DNA from: an uncultured Pseudomonadota bacterium
GTDB lineage: Bacteria > Pseudomonadota > Alphaproteobacteria > RF32 > CAG-239
DNA length: 51,237 bases
Assembly (NCBI GenBank): GCA_949290295.1
Contig: CASERH010000002.1
Location: forward strand, 1-51,237
Reading direction: 5' to 3'
Part shown: positions 40,502 through 50,135 of the stretch, piece by piece
Layout: each line of letters starts with the position of its first letter
Position numbering within the stretch: position 1 is the first letter of the stretch
Notes under the pieces: model-generated
What the model was told of the DNA's origin: nothing
Databases searched by the model: none
The model's input: only the letters and a program-made list of their open reading frames with translations
Translations under genes and position numbers: made by a program

Positions 40502-42154
40502 GTGTCTTTAAAATATTCAAAAATATCAACTTTTATCATAACATCATTGGGGCTTGGCGGCTTGTGTTCGGTGGCGTCTGCGCAAGTAGACCAGCAGATC
40601 ATGGATGCCAGTGCGGAGCAAGCGCAGGGAAACTACCAGCCAATGAACTTGGGCTACGCCGGATTTAATTCTCTCGGGATGACGCAGGCAGCATGGCTTG
40701 ATCCGCTCCAAAACTTGGGAGAGGGGCAAAGCAAGCCGGCATATTCGCGTTATTACTGGTCGCCGGATTTGGTTCTCCCCATTCGTGTCAGAGAAGGGAT
40801 GATAACGCTGGTCAACTTTCCTGAGTGGGAGATGATAGAAGACATTTTTATTGGAGATAACGCAACATTTGACGGCCAAATTTCGGGTCCAAATTCTTTG
40901 ATGCTATACCCACGTAAAGGAGCCAATGTTGGCGTTGATACAAACGTTATTGTATTTGGACGTTCAGGCAACCGATATGTTTTCTACGTAAAAAGTGAGG
41001 CGGTAAATACCGAAAGGCTAACCAATGCCATTATAGATATCGACGTAATTGGCGGCGAAGACGGCAGCGGCGGTAGCGGCTCAGCTAATTTTGGAGGCGG
41101 CTCAGGAGGCGTTTTGGGGGCGCATACCGGAGGAACGGTCTCGGGCGGCAAGTCGGTAGACGCAAATTATACCAGACGTTTCCAAAAAAGTGATTGGTTG
41201 AAGTCGATTCCTCTGGATCCATCAAAGTTCAGATTTGACCTTGAGGTTTACGTGCCCAATCCGGACGACGTTGTTATTGCGCCGGAAAGAGTGTGGAGAG
41301 ATGACATCTTTACATATATAGATTTAGGCAAGAAAGCTCTAAACATGATGCAGCGTCCGGTTGTCAGTATGATAGTCGAGAGGGTTGAGGTTCCTGTTGG
41401 CTTTAGAACCAAGGGGCCCGATAATCGACTGATTATTGTTGAGGGCGTCGGCGATCTGGTCTTAAGAAACGGGAAAAGGATTATTTGTATCAAACTACGT
41501 CGTTCGGATGAAAGCGGTTTAGAGTATGCCATCGATTCGGCAGATTATTTGCCACCTTCATGGGAGGTTCCTGCGCCACTGCCGTCGTCATCCGGTAATG
41601 CTCTACGCCAAGGGAGCACAGCAGGAGCTCCCATGAATGGAGCTATGCAGGGGGCAAATGGCCAAGTTACCCCCGGGCAATATGATATTCAGGTGGGACA
41701 AAGTCAGGTAATTGTTCCCCAATATGCGGCGGGGGCTGGTAATACAGGTGTTGGAATTGGTTTTCAACCCGGCAGCGGAGCAGCCAATAATTTTGACTAT
41801 TCTAAGATGCAAAGAATAAGTAACAGCGGAAATTCAGCGCCCAATCCTTATTCTCAACAATATGGATATGGCACGGGTTTTAGTGACGGAGATAATTCTA
41901 ATATATCTATTGAACTGGGAACAGATGACAATGTTTCTAACCTGGAGCAACTATGGGATCGTTTATCTTCACAATATGAGGCAGATTTATCCCGCTATGA
42001 ACCGTTTTTCTCGGTAGATGCACCGGCCGATGGACAGGGAAAAGAGCTTTTTCATCTTCGTATAGGGCCGGTAAAAACACTTGAAGAAGGCGACAAAACT
42101 TGTAGTATTCTGGGCCGTAACGGAGTTTTCTGCAGTGTAGTTAGGACACAGTGA
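40502..42154 (+). CDS. virB9: VirB9-like core protein with C-terminal SPOR-like domain
   Basis: 550 residues. Signal peptide (to A-S-A-Q, about residue 28). The N-terminal VirB9/TrbG lobe spans about 80-180 (L-P-I-R-V-R-E-G-M-I-T-L-V-N-F-P) and the C-terminal lobe about 245-350. Between and after them lie Gly-rich linkers (about 185-210 and 365-470). The last about 70 residues end L-F-H-L-R-I-G-P-V...C-S-I-L...G-V-F-C-S-V-V, the pattern of a SPOR peptidoglycan-binding domain, not part of standard VirB9. The start is GTG, with GGAG about 9 nt upstream. It is part of the outer-membrane core with VirB7 and VirB10. Confidence 0.88.
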   Translation: MSLKYSKISTFIITSLGLGGLCSVASAQVDQQIMDASAEQAQGNYQPMNLGYAGFNSLGMTQAAWLDPLQNLGEGQSKPAYSRYYWSPDLVLPIRVREGMITLVNFPEWEMIEDIFIGDNATFDGQISGPNSLMLYPRKGANVGVDTNVIVFGRSGNRYVFYVKSEAVNTERLTNAIIDIDVIGGEDGSGGSGSANFGGGSGGVLGAHTGGTVSGGKSVDANYTRRFQKSDWLKSIPLDPSKFRFDLEVYVPNPDDVVIAPERVWRDDIFTYIDLGKKALNMMQRPVVSMIVERVEVPVGFRTKGPDNRLIIVEGVGDLVLRNGKRIICIKLRRSDESGLEYAIDSADYLPPSWEVPAPLPSSSGNALRQGSTAGAPMNGAMQGANGQVTPGQYDIQVGQSQVIVPQYAAGAGNTGVGIGFQPGSGAANNFDYSKMQRISNSGNSAPNPYSQQYGYGTGFSDGDNSNISIELGTDDNVSNLEQLWDRLSSQYEADLSRYEPFFSVDAPADGQGKELFHLRIGPVKTLEEGDKTCSILGRNGVFCSVVRTQ

Positions 42155-42163
42155 CAAGATTAG

Positions 42164-45100
42164 ATGGAAAAGGAAAATTTAACACATTCGGAGAAGTATA
42201 TAAAAAAGACCAATCGCATAATTTTGGCGATTGGTATTACTTCTTTCTTAATCTTTATATTTGGTGTTTTTTTGCTGGTAAAGAGTAATCAACGCGAAAG
42301 CGAATACGAAGAACCAGTGTTTACGGATAATGCTGATGTTTTGAATATTGATAATACGCCGCCGCTAGCTCAAAATATAGAATTCACGACCATAGATGAG
42401 GAGATTCCTCTCACAACGACGCCAGATCCTGTTCCGATGGGAGAGGTCGTTTTGGGTACAGAAGCCAAGAATGTCCTAACCTTGGGCACCAACGGTAAGG
42501 CCGCGGTTCAGATTGTAAGTGTTGATTTGGCAGAGCCCCCGGCAGATGGATTTACATTTGAGAACGGATGCAACAATAAGACTCTGTCAGGAGATGAAAC
42601 CTGCCACATAACAATGAGCTGGGCGCCGGTAGTGGCGGGCAATGTGCAAAATAACTTTATCATATCTTGGTATGAGCTAAATTTGGGTCAAAGCAATGTT
42701 AAGTCCGCCAAAGTTCCGGTAACAGGCAATGCTGTAACCAAAGAGGATTGCACCATTTGTGAGGCAGTGCCGGGTGTAACCAACACGGGGGCGGGGCAAG
42801 CACCTGCCGTTCGCAACGCCATAGGTCCAGACGGTAAGGTTATCGGCACAGTTGATGCAGATGGGTATGTTAGAGATGCTAACGGGAATATTATAGGACG
42901 AGTTGGGGCTGATGGACTGATTATGGACGAGGATGGCAACGTTATCGGCGTGGCAAATAATCGTCGGGCGGTTTATGATGAGTTTGGCAATCTGATCGGC
43001 TATGTAAATCCTGATGGGACGGTTGTTGATAAGGAAGGCAATGTCATCGGTCGTGTATTGCCCGATGGAACAGTTGTTGATATGAACGGCAAAGTGATTG
43101 GCAGAGCTGTTGATACAGGATTTGTCTATGATGAAAATGGCAATATTATTGGACGAGTATTGCCTGATGGGACAGTTGTTGATATGGATGGCAATGTCAT
43201 TGGTCGGGTTATGCCTGACGGCCGGGTTGTAGATTTGAAAGGAAACGTTATTGGCAGTGTAACCAAGCCTGGACAAGTAGCTGTGGATGAGAACGGTAAT
43301 GTCTTGGGCGTTGTGATGCCAGACGGCAGCGTTGTTGACAAAGACGGTAATATTATAGGGCGAGTGGACGCAAATGGCAATGTTGTAAGATCGGGGACAC
43401 TGGGGCAGGTTGGTAAACAAGCTCGTTTGGCATATGATAAAGATGGCAACGTTATTGGCTACATAGACGAAGATGGTAATGTCCGAGATTTCAACGGCAA
43501 TATCATTGGCAAGATGCTTGAAGACGGTACATTGGTAGATTTAGAAGGCAATGTCATCGGCAAGGCGGGAGAGACTGTGAATTTGGCCTTAGATGCCGAC
43601 GGCAATGTTATTGGTTACGTTGGTACAGACGGCAAGGTCTATGATAAGAATGGCAATGTTATCGGTTATGTTGATGAGAACGGGAATATCTTGGATGCCA
43701 ACGGTAACGTAATAGGTTCTCTGGTCCAGACCAGTTTTTTGCCGTTTACCCCGCAAGGAGAACTACTTGGAAGATTAGAGAATGATGGCTCAATAACCAA
43801 CGAGGCAGGTCAGATAGTTGGTCGAGCTCTACCTAACGGACTGGTCCGGGATGCCAGTGGTTCCAAGGTAGTGGCAAAAATGGTCCGCGGAGGTTTCTTG
43901 GTGGGCTATGGTTGCAAACAGCTAGGATATTTGGATAAGGATGGTAAAGTAAAGAAGGATGATGAGGATACAGGCTTAAAAATGAGCCCAGAGGGTGTTG
44001 CCACGGACAGCGAGGGACGCTATATAGGAGAAATTGTTCCTCAAGGGCGAGTTTTTGATAACGAGTGCCGTTATTTGGGGCGTGCCGACAACATGGGCAT
44101 AGTCAAGGATGATAACAATCGATATGTGGGCTGCGTTAATCCGGATGGTAGTGTTTTAAATGAAAAAGGCGAATTTGTCGGCCATGTAGCCTATGAGGGG
44201 GCTGCGGTAGATTATGATGGAAATTATCTAGGCAGGGTCAACGATGAAAATATCGTTGTTAATGATGCCAAATTGCCAGTTGGTTGTGTCGGGCTGTATG
44301 GAGAAGTATTTAACAGCAAGGGCGTTTATCTTGGCAAAGTTATGTCCGGATATTATGGCTTTGATTTGAATGGTAAGTATTTGGGGAATGTGGATAAGAG
44401 TGGGCGTGTAAGAATCTATGGACAGCCATCCGCAACCCTATCTTCCAACAACTTGTTATTAGATAAAAATCGTCAAATTATTGGTTCTGCAATTGCACAA
44501 AAAACATCGATAATAGATGCAAAAAGCGAGGCGATAGGAACAGTCTTTCCCGATGGGCAAGTTTATAACAGCAAGGGCATTTCGCAGGGTAAAATACATA
44601 ATGATGGAACGGGTTTCTATGGCCAGGAAGTTGGAACCAAGGCGCCCATAGGGGAAGTTATAAATACCAGAGGTGAGTTGGTCGGTATATCTGGTTATAA
44701 TGGCCAGGTCATAAATCGCTATGGAGATAACATAGGCTATGTAAACAATCGCGGCAGCTATTTTAATCCAAGGGGCGAATATCAAGGCGCAGTTATAACG
44801 ACAGGGCCGGCAATAGGTTATGATGGCTCATACCTGGGATATGCCACTGCATCGGGCAAGGTAATAGATATGGAGGGACAAGTTTCCGGAACATCCAGCC
44901 ACGACGCCAAAGTCCTGAGTGACGAAGGAAAGGTTATTGGTGAAGTTATTCCCGAAGATGTGATGGTTGATATATGGGGCAATTATAGCGGATTCCTGAA
45001 TACCCTAGGGGATGTTTCTGATTTGAAGGGGAAAGTTATCACAGCGATTCTGCCGGGTGGGTCAACAGATGGTAGTCTAAGTGTGCTGCACCATGGAGCG

Positions 45101-45580
45101 GTTGTGGATTTTGGGGGCAATGTCATAGGCGTAGTAGCTCCAGACGGAAGAGTTGTTAATGCCGAGAATGTTGCCATAGGCAAGGTCCTATCAGATGGTA
45201 ATGTTATGAGTGTTTCTGGCAAGCTGATAGGCGAGGTCGTCGGCGGAGATATAGTTGTTGGTAACAATGATAAAGTTGTGGGTTATGTAAATTTTGATGG
45301 TAAAATAAGCTCGCCTGATGGTAAGATAATAGGCAAAGTATTGTCCGGCGGGCTAGCTATAGATGCACAGAACGGGATTCTTGGCAAGATATACAAGATA
45401 GGAGCAACCGTTTTGGGAAATGACGGAAGCTACAAAGGACGACTGGCATATGATGGAACGGTTATAGATGCGGGAGGGCAAACAATCGGGCAAATAAAGA
45501 GCAACGGTTCATTTATCGACCTAGATAAAAAAGTTGCCGGCTACGTTTTGCAAGAGGTTGCCAAGAACCGGAGGAATTAG
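42164..45580 (+). CDS. Inner-membrane-anchored giant repeat protein, apparent N-terminal half of a split VirB10
   Basis: 1138 residues: a cytoplasmic N-terminus, one membrane helix (about 17-41), an acidic spacer and an Ig-like beta domain (about 75-190, with one G-C-N...E-T-C-H Cys pair). About 900 residues of 17-18-residue repeats follow, consensus D-x-x-G-N-V-I-G-x-V-x-x-D-G-x-V-x-D. Early repeats are nearly regular and later ones degenerate. It lacks the VirB10 C-terminal domain, which is found on the next gene. It probably spans the periplasm as the inner-membrane half of a VirB10-like bridge (inference). It ends 2 nt before the next start. Confidence 0.82.
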   Translation: MEKENLTHSEKYIKKTNRIILAIGITSFLIFIFGVFLLVKSNQRESEYEEPVFTDNADVLNIDNTPPLAQNIEFTTIDEEIPLTTTPDPVPMGEVVLGTEAKNVLTLGTNGKAAVQIVSVDLAEPPADGFTFENGCNNKTLSGDETCHITMSWAPVVAGNVQNNFIISWYELNLGQSNVKSAKVPVTGNAVTKEDCTICEAVPGVTNTGAGQAPAVRNAIGPDGKVIGTVDADGYVRDANGNIIGRVGADGLIMDEDGNVIGVANNRRAVYDEFGNLIGYVNPDGTVVDKEGNVIGRVLPDGTVVDMNGKVIGRAVDTGFVYDENGNIIGRVLPDGTVVDMDGNVIGRVMPDGRVVDLKGNVIGSVTKPGQVAVDENGNVLGVVMPDGSVVDKDGNIIGRVDANGNVVRSGTLGQVGKQARLAYDKDGNVIGYIDEDGNVRDFNGNIIGKMLEDGTLVDLEGNVIGKAGETVNLALDADGNVIGYVGTDGKVYDKNGNVIGYVDENGNILDANGNVIGSLVQTSFLPFTPQGELLGRLENDGSITNEAGQIVGRALPNGLVRDASGSKVVAKMVRGGFLVGYGCKQLGYLDKDGKVKKDDEDTGLKMSPEGVATDSEGRYIGEIVPQGRVFDNECRYLGRADNMGIVKDDNNRYVGCVNPDGSVLNEKGEFVGHVAYEGAAVDYDGNYLGRVNDENIVVNDAKLPVGCVGLYGEVFNSKGVYLGKVMSGYYGFDLNGKYLGNVDKSGRVRIYGQPSATLSSNNLLLDKNRQIIGSAIAQKTSIIDAKSEAIGTVFPDGQVYNSKGISQGKIHNDGTGFYGQEVGTKAPIGEVINTRGELVGISGYNGQVINRYGDNIGYVNNRGSYFNPRGEYQGAVITTGPAIGYDGSYLGYATASGKVIDMEGQVSGTSSHDAKVLSDEGKVIGEVIPEDVMVDIWGNYSGFLNTLGDVSDLKGKVITAILPGGSTDGSLSVLHHGAVVDFGGNVIGVVAPDGRVVNAENVAIGKVLSDGNVMSVSGKLIGEVVGGDIVVGNNDKVVGYVNFDGKISSPDGKIIGKVLSGGLAIDAQNGILGKIYKIGATVLGNDGSYKGRLAYDGTVIDAGGQTIGQIKSNGSFIDLDKKVAGYVLQEVAKNRRN
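42821..45560 (+). repeat. NVIG/DG repeat array (first gene)
   Basis: Tandem units of about 51-54 nt encode the N-V-I-G-x-V-x-x-D-G motif. Nucleotide identity is highest from 42840 to 43720 and decays downstream. Homologous recombination or slippage could change the copy number. Confidence 0.9.
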
Positions 45581-45582
45581 AG

Positions 45583-48500
45583 TTGAAGCTTCAAGAAGTA
45601 GTAAAACAAGGTCTAAAACAGATAGCAGCATTGTCTATGTTGATGTTGCTTTGTGTTGGTTCTGCGGCAGCTCAAGAAATAACGGCCATAGATTTTAACG
45701 GAGATTTGCTGGGAAAGGTTATTCCCGATGGTAAGGTCGTCGGTTTTGACAACCAACTTATAGGCAATGTTACAGCAGACAGTTTGATTGTAAATTTTGA
45801 CGGTAAATTAATCGGTGGCGTTGTCCCGCAGGGAATTGCCATTGGCAATGATGCCAAGCCATTAGGAAAAGTTGGCAATGACGGTACTGTTCGCTTAGCC
45901 TCTGGGCAAGTGGTTGGAAAGGTCTTGCCAAACGGATTGGTTATAAACGATTACTACGATGTTATAGGCGCGGTTATTTTCCCTGGGCTTGTCTATGGCG
46001 ATGACGGCCAAACAATTGGGCGTGTAACCGGAGATGGTCAATTCACCAATTTACAGGGGCAAAGTATTGGTTTAATCACTCCAGATGGCTACGCATATCG
46101 TAAAGTTGGCGCAGACTACATTTTGGCCGGCCGGTTGATGTCATCTAAGATGGTAGTCTCTCTGCAGGGAGATTTTATGGGTAGTGTGATGCTCGGTGGC
46201 CAAGTGTCTAATTTTGATTCAGAAATTATTGGCAGAGTAAGAGCCAACGGTTACGTCTATGATAATCAGGGGCAAATCATCGGGCACATTGTTCGCTCAA
46301 GCTATGCTTTTGATAATAATGGCTATTACTTGGGAGTTGTCACTTATAACGGAGAAGTTGTAAACGGAGATCGTTTGCTCGGGCGTATCAGGGCGGATGG
46401 CAATATTGTAGATCTAGAAAACAAGCTAATAGGTTACAGTATTGATATCGCGGCCACGGCAACGGATTTAAGGGGGCGGTATATTGGCCGTCTCATACCA
46501 GAGGGTAACTTAGCCAGATCAAAAGACACAACGGCATTGGTAAGCGCCAGGGGCATTGTGGTCGGAACAGATGGAATGCCAATAGGGCAAATTTCGGCAA
46601 TTGGGCCCGTGCTCGATTATAAAGGGGCCTTACGAGGGCATGCATTGAGTGGGGGCTCTGTTATAGCCTTAAATGGTACTCCGATAGGCTACATGGTAGG
46701 CGAAGATGCCTATGATTTGTCGGGGCGGATGATTGGCGCGGTAATGGGGCAAAGGAGTGCCTTCTCGTCAGACAACACATTTTTAGGAATGTCTGGTATT
46801 GGCGGGGTGCTGGCTGGCAATAATGCCAATTTGCAAGCATCTCCGTTTGGCTATGTTTTTGATCAAGAAGGCGCGCTAAAAGGCGCAAATATTGAGCTGT
46901 CTCTCTTATACAGTCCCAACGGTTCACCCATGGCGATTATGGGGGTGAATGGGCAAGCGGTAAACGTTTCGGGTAGTGCTCTGGGCAATATAAATGGCGC
47001 GGGCTATGTCTTAAATCCTCAAAATCAGTTAATAGCCAAGAGAATAAGGGCACTTTTTGCATCAAATCCAAACGGTGAATATTTGGGAAATTTGACGGCG
47101 GAGAATTTGATAATAAATGCCAACTTGGATATAGTGGCAAAATTGCTTCCTGACGCCTCTGTTGTCAAGACAGACAGAAGTGAGAGTGTAAATTATGGCC
47201 CGCAGATCGGAAAAAGCTTTTCAGAAAAGGTTGCTCTGGATTTTAGTGGCAATTTGCTGGGATATACAGATATCTTAGGCAGAGTTAATAACTTGAGCGG
47301 AGCCAAGATAGGCCAGGTTGTAGAATCGGGATTGGTTGTTGACAACAACGGGTTGGTTTCAGGGCAAGTAGCATCTTTTGGCGCGATGGTAAACGACAAA
47401 TGCGAGGTTGAAGGAGTCCTAACACCCAGGGGTGATGTCCAAAATTATCGAGGGACATACTTGGGGAGAGTGTTGGCTAATGACTATGTTATTAGTGACA
47501 GTGGCACTTTGCTTGGGTATATAGTTCATTCTCGTCCGGTTGTAGACAGCGGAGGCAGGATTATAGGCTTCAGCTCAGCCAATGGCAAGGTTATGGGAGC
47601 AGATAAATCAGAACTTGGCTGTTTGGATAAAAAAGGCCGGCTTTACAACGCGGATAACAGCTGGATAGGAAGTGCGGTTAGCTACACATCAGCAATAGAC
47701 TTCAGCGGCCGCATCATAGGACGTTCAATATTAGATGGAAGCATTGTTGATGACAGCAATCAGATTATTGGTTACCAACAGCCGGATGGAAACATAAATT
47801 CGACAGCAGGTTTGCCGCTGGGGGCAATGCAGCAATACCGAGTTGCCTTTAATCTGGACAATCGTTTTATTGGCAGGGTTTTGGAGGATGGTTCAGTTGT
47901 TGATAGTCAAAACAAGAACATCGGCAAAATTAATTTTGAGGGCTATGTCTTAATAGACAATCAAAAGGCCGGATATGCATTATACGATTTTTATATGTAT
48001 GATGCATCAGGGAATGTTATTGGTTACATTAATCGCAACGGAGATGTCACCAACTTTACCAACAAGAGCCTTGGGCGTATAGAAAGAGGCTTTTTGGTAG
48101 ATAAAGAAGGGCAAGTCATTGGGCGCGGAAACAGAGATTATCACATAAGAGATAATAGCCATTTGGTGCTTGGTGAATTGTCCTTTAATGGGGATGTTTT
48201 GGACAAATCCGGTAACTTGGTTGGCCGTTTGGGCAAGGCGGGAGAAATCCTTAACCGGAATGATGAAGTTATTGCGACAGCCTCACCGCTACAATACTAT
48301 AGCAAGATAGCCAGCCAAGATAAGCGCCAAATGGTTTTTGACAAAGATGGAAATTTCTTGGGCTATTTGGATGAGAATGGCAATTTGGTAGACGCCAATG
48401 GCAATATAATTGGATATGTTGACAAAGACGGTAATGTTGTAACCAAAGATGGCAAAAAAATCGGAGAAAGACAAGCCGAGCAAGATGTCTACGACAAAGA

Positions 48501-50118
48501 TGGTAACATCATAGGAAAGACAAATGCCGACGGTTTGGTCGTAGATGCCAACGGCAAGGTTATAGGCCGTCTCAACGAAAATGGCGATGTAGTAGACGCC
48601 AATGGCAATATAATTGGCGGAATTAATCGTAATTGGTATGAAAAAGCGCCACAGCCGGAGGCAATAGCAAAATCAGAAGATGTCTCTCCGGCACTAAAGC
48701 TTCTGGAAAGCAAGCAATATAAAAAATCTCTAGGCATTGCCCTAACGCCGGACGGAGAGTATTTGGGCGAAATCATGGAAGACAAGAGTGTCGTAGATAG
48801 GAGTGGCAAGATCGTCGGCCATCTAATGCCGGATGGTTTGGTTATAGATGATGATGGAAATTTGATAGGCGTTCAGGAGGCCAATCGTCCGGACAGTAGT
48901 GGTATATTTGTTCCGCCAGGAACCTTTGGCGATGGCGGAGCCTACGGAACAGGAGCCGGCTCTCCGGGGAATTTGGGCCCCGGGGGAGGATATGGCCCGG
49001 GCGAAAGATATGACCCGATGCGCCAAGCAGCCTTAAACGCAGCAATGGCTGAACGCAGGAAAAATATTACGGTCGGAAAGATTAGTAACGGCACGCGCAA
49101 AGAGGCCTTTGACGGTATGCAAAAGGATTGGTCTGAGCAAGGAATTGCCAAGGTAATTTCCTCATGGAGAGTCAACATGAGCGAGATGATTCTGTCAGAC
49201 AAGCCGATTCCTGCGGTTATAGCCAGAGCGATAGATTCGAACAATCCGGCGCCGATTACGGCCTTTGTTGAGAGAAATGTTTATGCTGAAGAGGGCCGAA
49301 ATGTGATTATTCCGGCAGGCAGCCGCTTGATTGGAACTTTAGGCGGCGTAACTGCCAGCACGGAGGCAACATCAGAATCAGCACGTGTTCAAATATCTTG
49401 GGAAAGGTTAATACGTCCGGATGGCTCATTGTTTGTTTTCCAAGGCCTAACAGCGGATGCGCAAGGACGAGCCGGAGCTCTGGGGTATGTTGATCAGCAA
49501 TTGTTCAAGAAATACACTTTGCCGGTCATGACCACGAGCTTGACCAGTGCCACGGCGTACTTTATGTCACCAAACGATAACGAGAGTGAAAACGAGACCC
49601 CTCGTCAACAAGCGGCAAATGATGCACGTCAAAATTTCATCAATGAGATGAACAATATTTTTGATGAGATTTTGCAAGATAAATCGAGCATCAAACCTTT
49701 GACATACATTCCGGCAGGAACCAGAATTATTGTATTCCCCAACACAGATTTGTGGCTGAGGACCTGGGAAAACGATCAAGATTCTTCACTGCAACTTGAG
49801 AAACCACAAATCTTTATTGATGATGGAGAAAAAGCGGCCGAGCAAGAGAAGAAGGCAAAAGAGCCGACAACCAAGACTGTTTCCTCAGGAGGCGATGTCG
49901 TGTATGATTCCAGTATGGATGATGTAGAAAGTGCCAAAGCTCCACCACCGCTGATAGACGATTCTAAGTCCAAGAAGCAATCAACCGGTCAGGCCTATAT
50001 AGCGCCGCCACCACCGCCATCAGTATCAAATAGCGGCACAGCGGCACCGGCTCAGTCGACCACAACCGGAGGATCATCTGGCAACAACACCAACAATAGT
50101 GTACCGGCATTGTTCTAA
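45583..50118 (+). CDS. virB10: Secreted repeat protein with VirB10/TrbI C-terminal domain
   Basis: 1511 residues. A cleavable signal peptide (to S-A-A-A-Q, about residue 30) replaces the usual VirB10 membrane anchor. Residues 35-1090 are repeats of the same N-V-I-G/D-G type as in the preceding protein, degenerate in the middle and sharp at the C-terminal end (about 915-1010). A Gly/Pro-rich linker precedes the TrbI/VirB10 domain (about 1150-1400: A-F-V-E-R-N-V-Y, P-A-G-S-R-L-I-G, W-E-R-L-I-R-P-D-G, a hydrophobic antenna-like stretch). A Pro-rich tail ends the protein. The start is TTG with GGAGG at good spacing, so this is a separate gene and not a frameshifted half. Confidence 0.9.
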   Translation: MKLQEVVKQGLKQIAALSMLMLLCVGSAAAQEITAIDFNGDLLGKVIPDGKVVGFDNQLIGNVTADSLIVNFDGKLIGGVVPQGIAIGNDAKPLGKVGNDGTVRLASGQVVGKVLPNGLVINDYYDVIGAVIFPGLVYGDDGQTIGRVTGDGQFTNLQGQSIGLITPDGYAYRKVGADYILAGRLMSSKMVVSLQGDFMGSVMLGGQVSNFDSEIIGRVRANGYVYDNQGQIIGHIVRSSYAFDNNGYYLGVVTYNGEVVNGDRLLGRIRADGNIVDLENKLIGYSIDIAATATDLRGRYIGRLIPEGNLARSKDTTALVSARGIVVGTDGMPIGQISAIGPVLDYKGALRGHALSGGSVIALNGTPIGYMVGEDAYDLSGRMIGAVMGQRSAFSSDNTFLGMSGIGGVLAGNNANLQASPFGYVFDQEGALKGANIELSLLYSPNGSPMAIMGVNGQAVNVSGSALGNINGAGYVLNPQNQLIAKRIRALFASNPNGEYLGNLTAENLIINANLDIVAKLLPDASVVKTDRSESVNYGPQIGKSFSEKVALDFSGNLLGYTDILGRVNNLSGAKIGQVVESGLVVDNNGLVSGQVASFGAMVNDKCEVEGVLTPRGDVQNYRGTYLGRVLANDYVISDSGTLLGYIVHSRPVVDSGGRIIGFSSANGKVMGADKSELGCLDKKGRLYNADNSWIGSAVSYTSAIDFSGRIIGRSILDGSIVDDSNQIIGYQQPDGNINSTAGLPLGAMQQYRVAFNLDNRFIGRVLEDGSVVDSQNKNIGKINFEGYVLIDNQKAGYALYDFYMYDASGNVIGYINRNGDVTNFTNKSLGRIERGFLVDKEGQVIGRGNRDYHIRDNSHLVLGELSFNGDVLDKSGNLVGRLGKAGEILNRNDEVIATASPLQYYSKIASQDKRQMVFDKDGNFLGYLDENGNLVDANGNIIGYVDKDGNVVTKDGKKIGERQAEQDVYDKDGNIIGKTNADGLVVDANGKVIGRLNENGDVVDANGNIIGGINRNWYEKAPQPEAIAKSEDVSPALKLLESKQYKKSLGIALTPDGEYLGEIMEDKSVVDRSGKIVGHLMPDGLVIDDDGNLIGVQEANRPDSSGIFVPPGTFGDGGAYGTGAGSPGNLGPGGGYGPGERYDPMRQAALNAAMAERRKNITVGKISNGTRKEAFDGMQKDWSEQGIAKVISSWRVNMSEMILSDKPIPAVIARAIDSNNPAPITAFVERNVYAEEGRNVIIPAGSRLIGTLGGVTASTEATSESARVQISWERLIRPDGSLFVFQGLTADAQGRAGALGYVDQQLFKKYTLPVMTTSLTSATAYFMSPNDNESENETPRQQAANDARQNFINEMNNIFDEILQDKSSIKPLTYIPAGTRIIVFPNTDLWLRTWENDQDSSLQLEKPQIFIDDGEKAAEQEKKAKEPTTKTVSSGGDVVYDSSMDDVESAKAPPPLIDDSKSKKQSTGQAYIAPPPPPSVSNSGTAAPAQSTTTGGSSGNNTNNSVPALF
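45685..48870 (+). repeat. NVIG/DG repeat array (second gene)
   Basis: The same repeat family as in the upstream gene. The 48330-48620 part contains the most regular units (D-A-N-G-N-I-I-G-Y-V-D-K-D-G). Conservation at the outer ends of the two arrays fits an array that was extended and then interrupted. Confidence 0.88.
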
Positions 50119-50135
50119 GAGAAAGGAAAAAGGTA

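Noticed and set aside
42677..43420. Long minus-strand ORF of 247 codons opposite the repeat array
   Set aside because: It is a shadow of the regular repeats on the + strand: the same Asn/Ile-rich unit recurs with no ribosome-binding site or domain.
42840..43720. CRISPR-like regular spacing of short repeats
   Set aside because: The repeats are in frame, degenerate at third positions and translate to a protein repeat. There are no unique spacers of constant length and no cas genes.
45560..45600. Frameshift or in-frame stop dividing a single VirB10 gene
   Set aside because: The second ORF has its own GGAGG, a TTG start and a clear cleavable signal peptide, so a deliberate gene boundary is more likely than a sequencing error.
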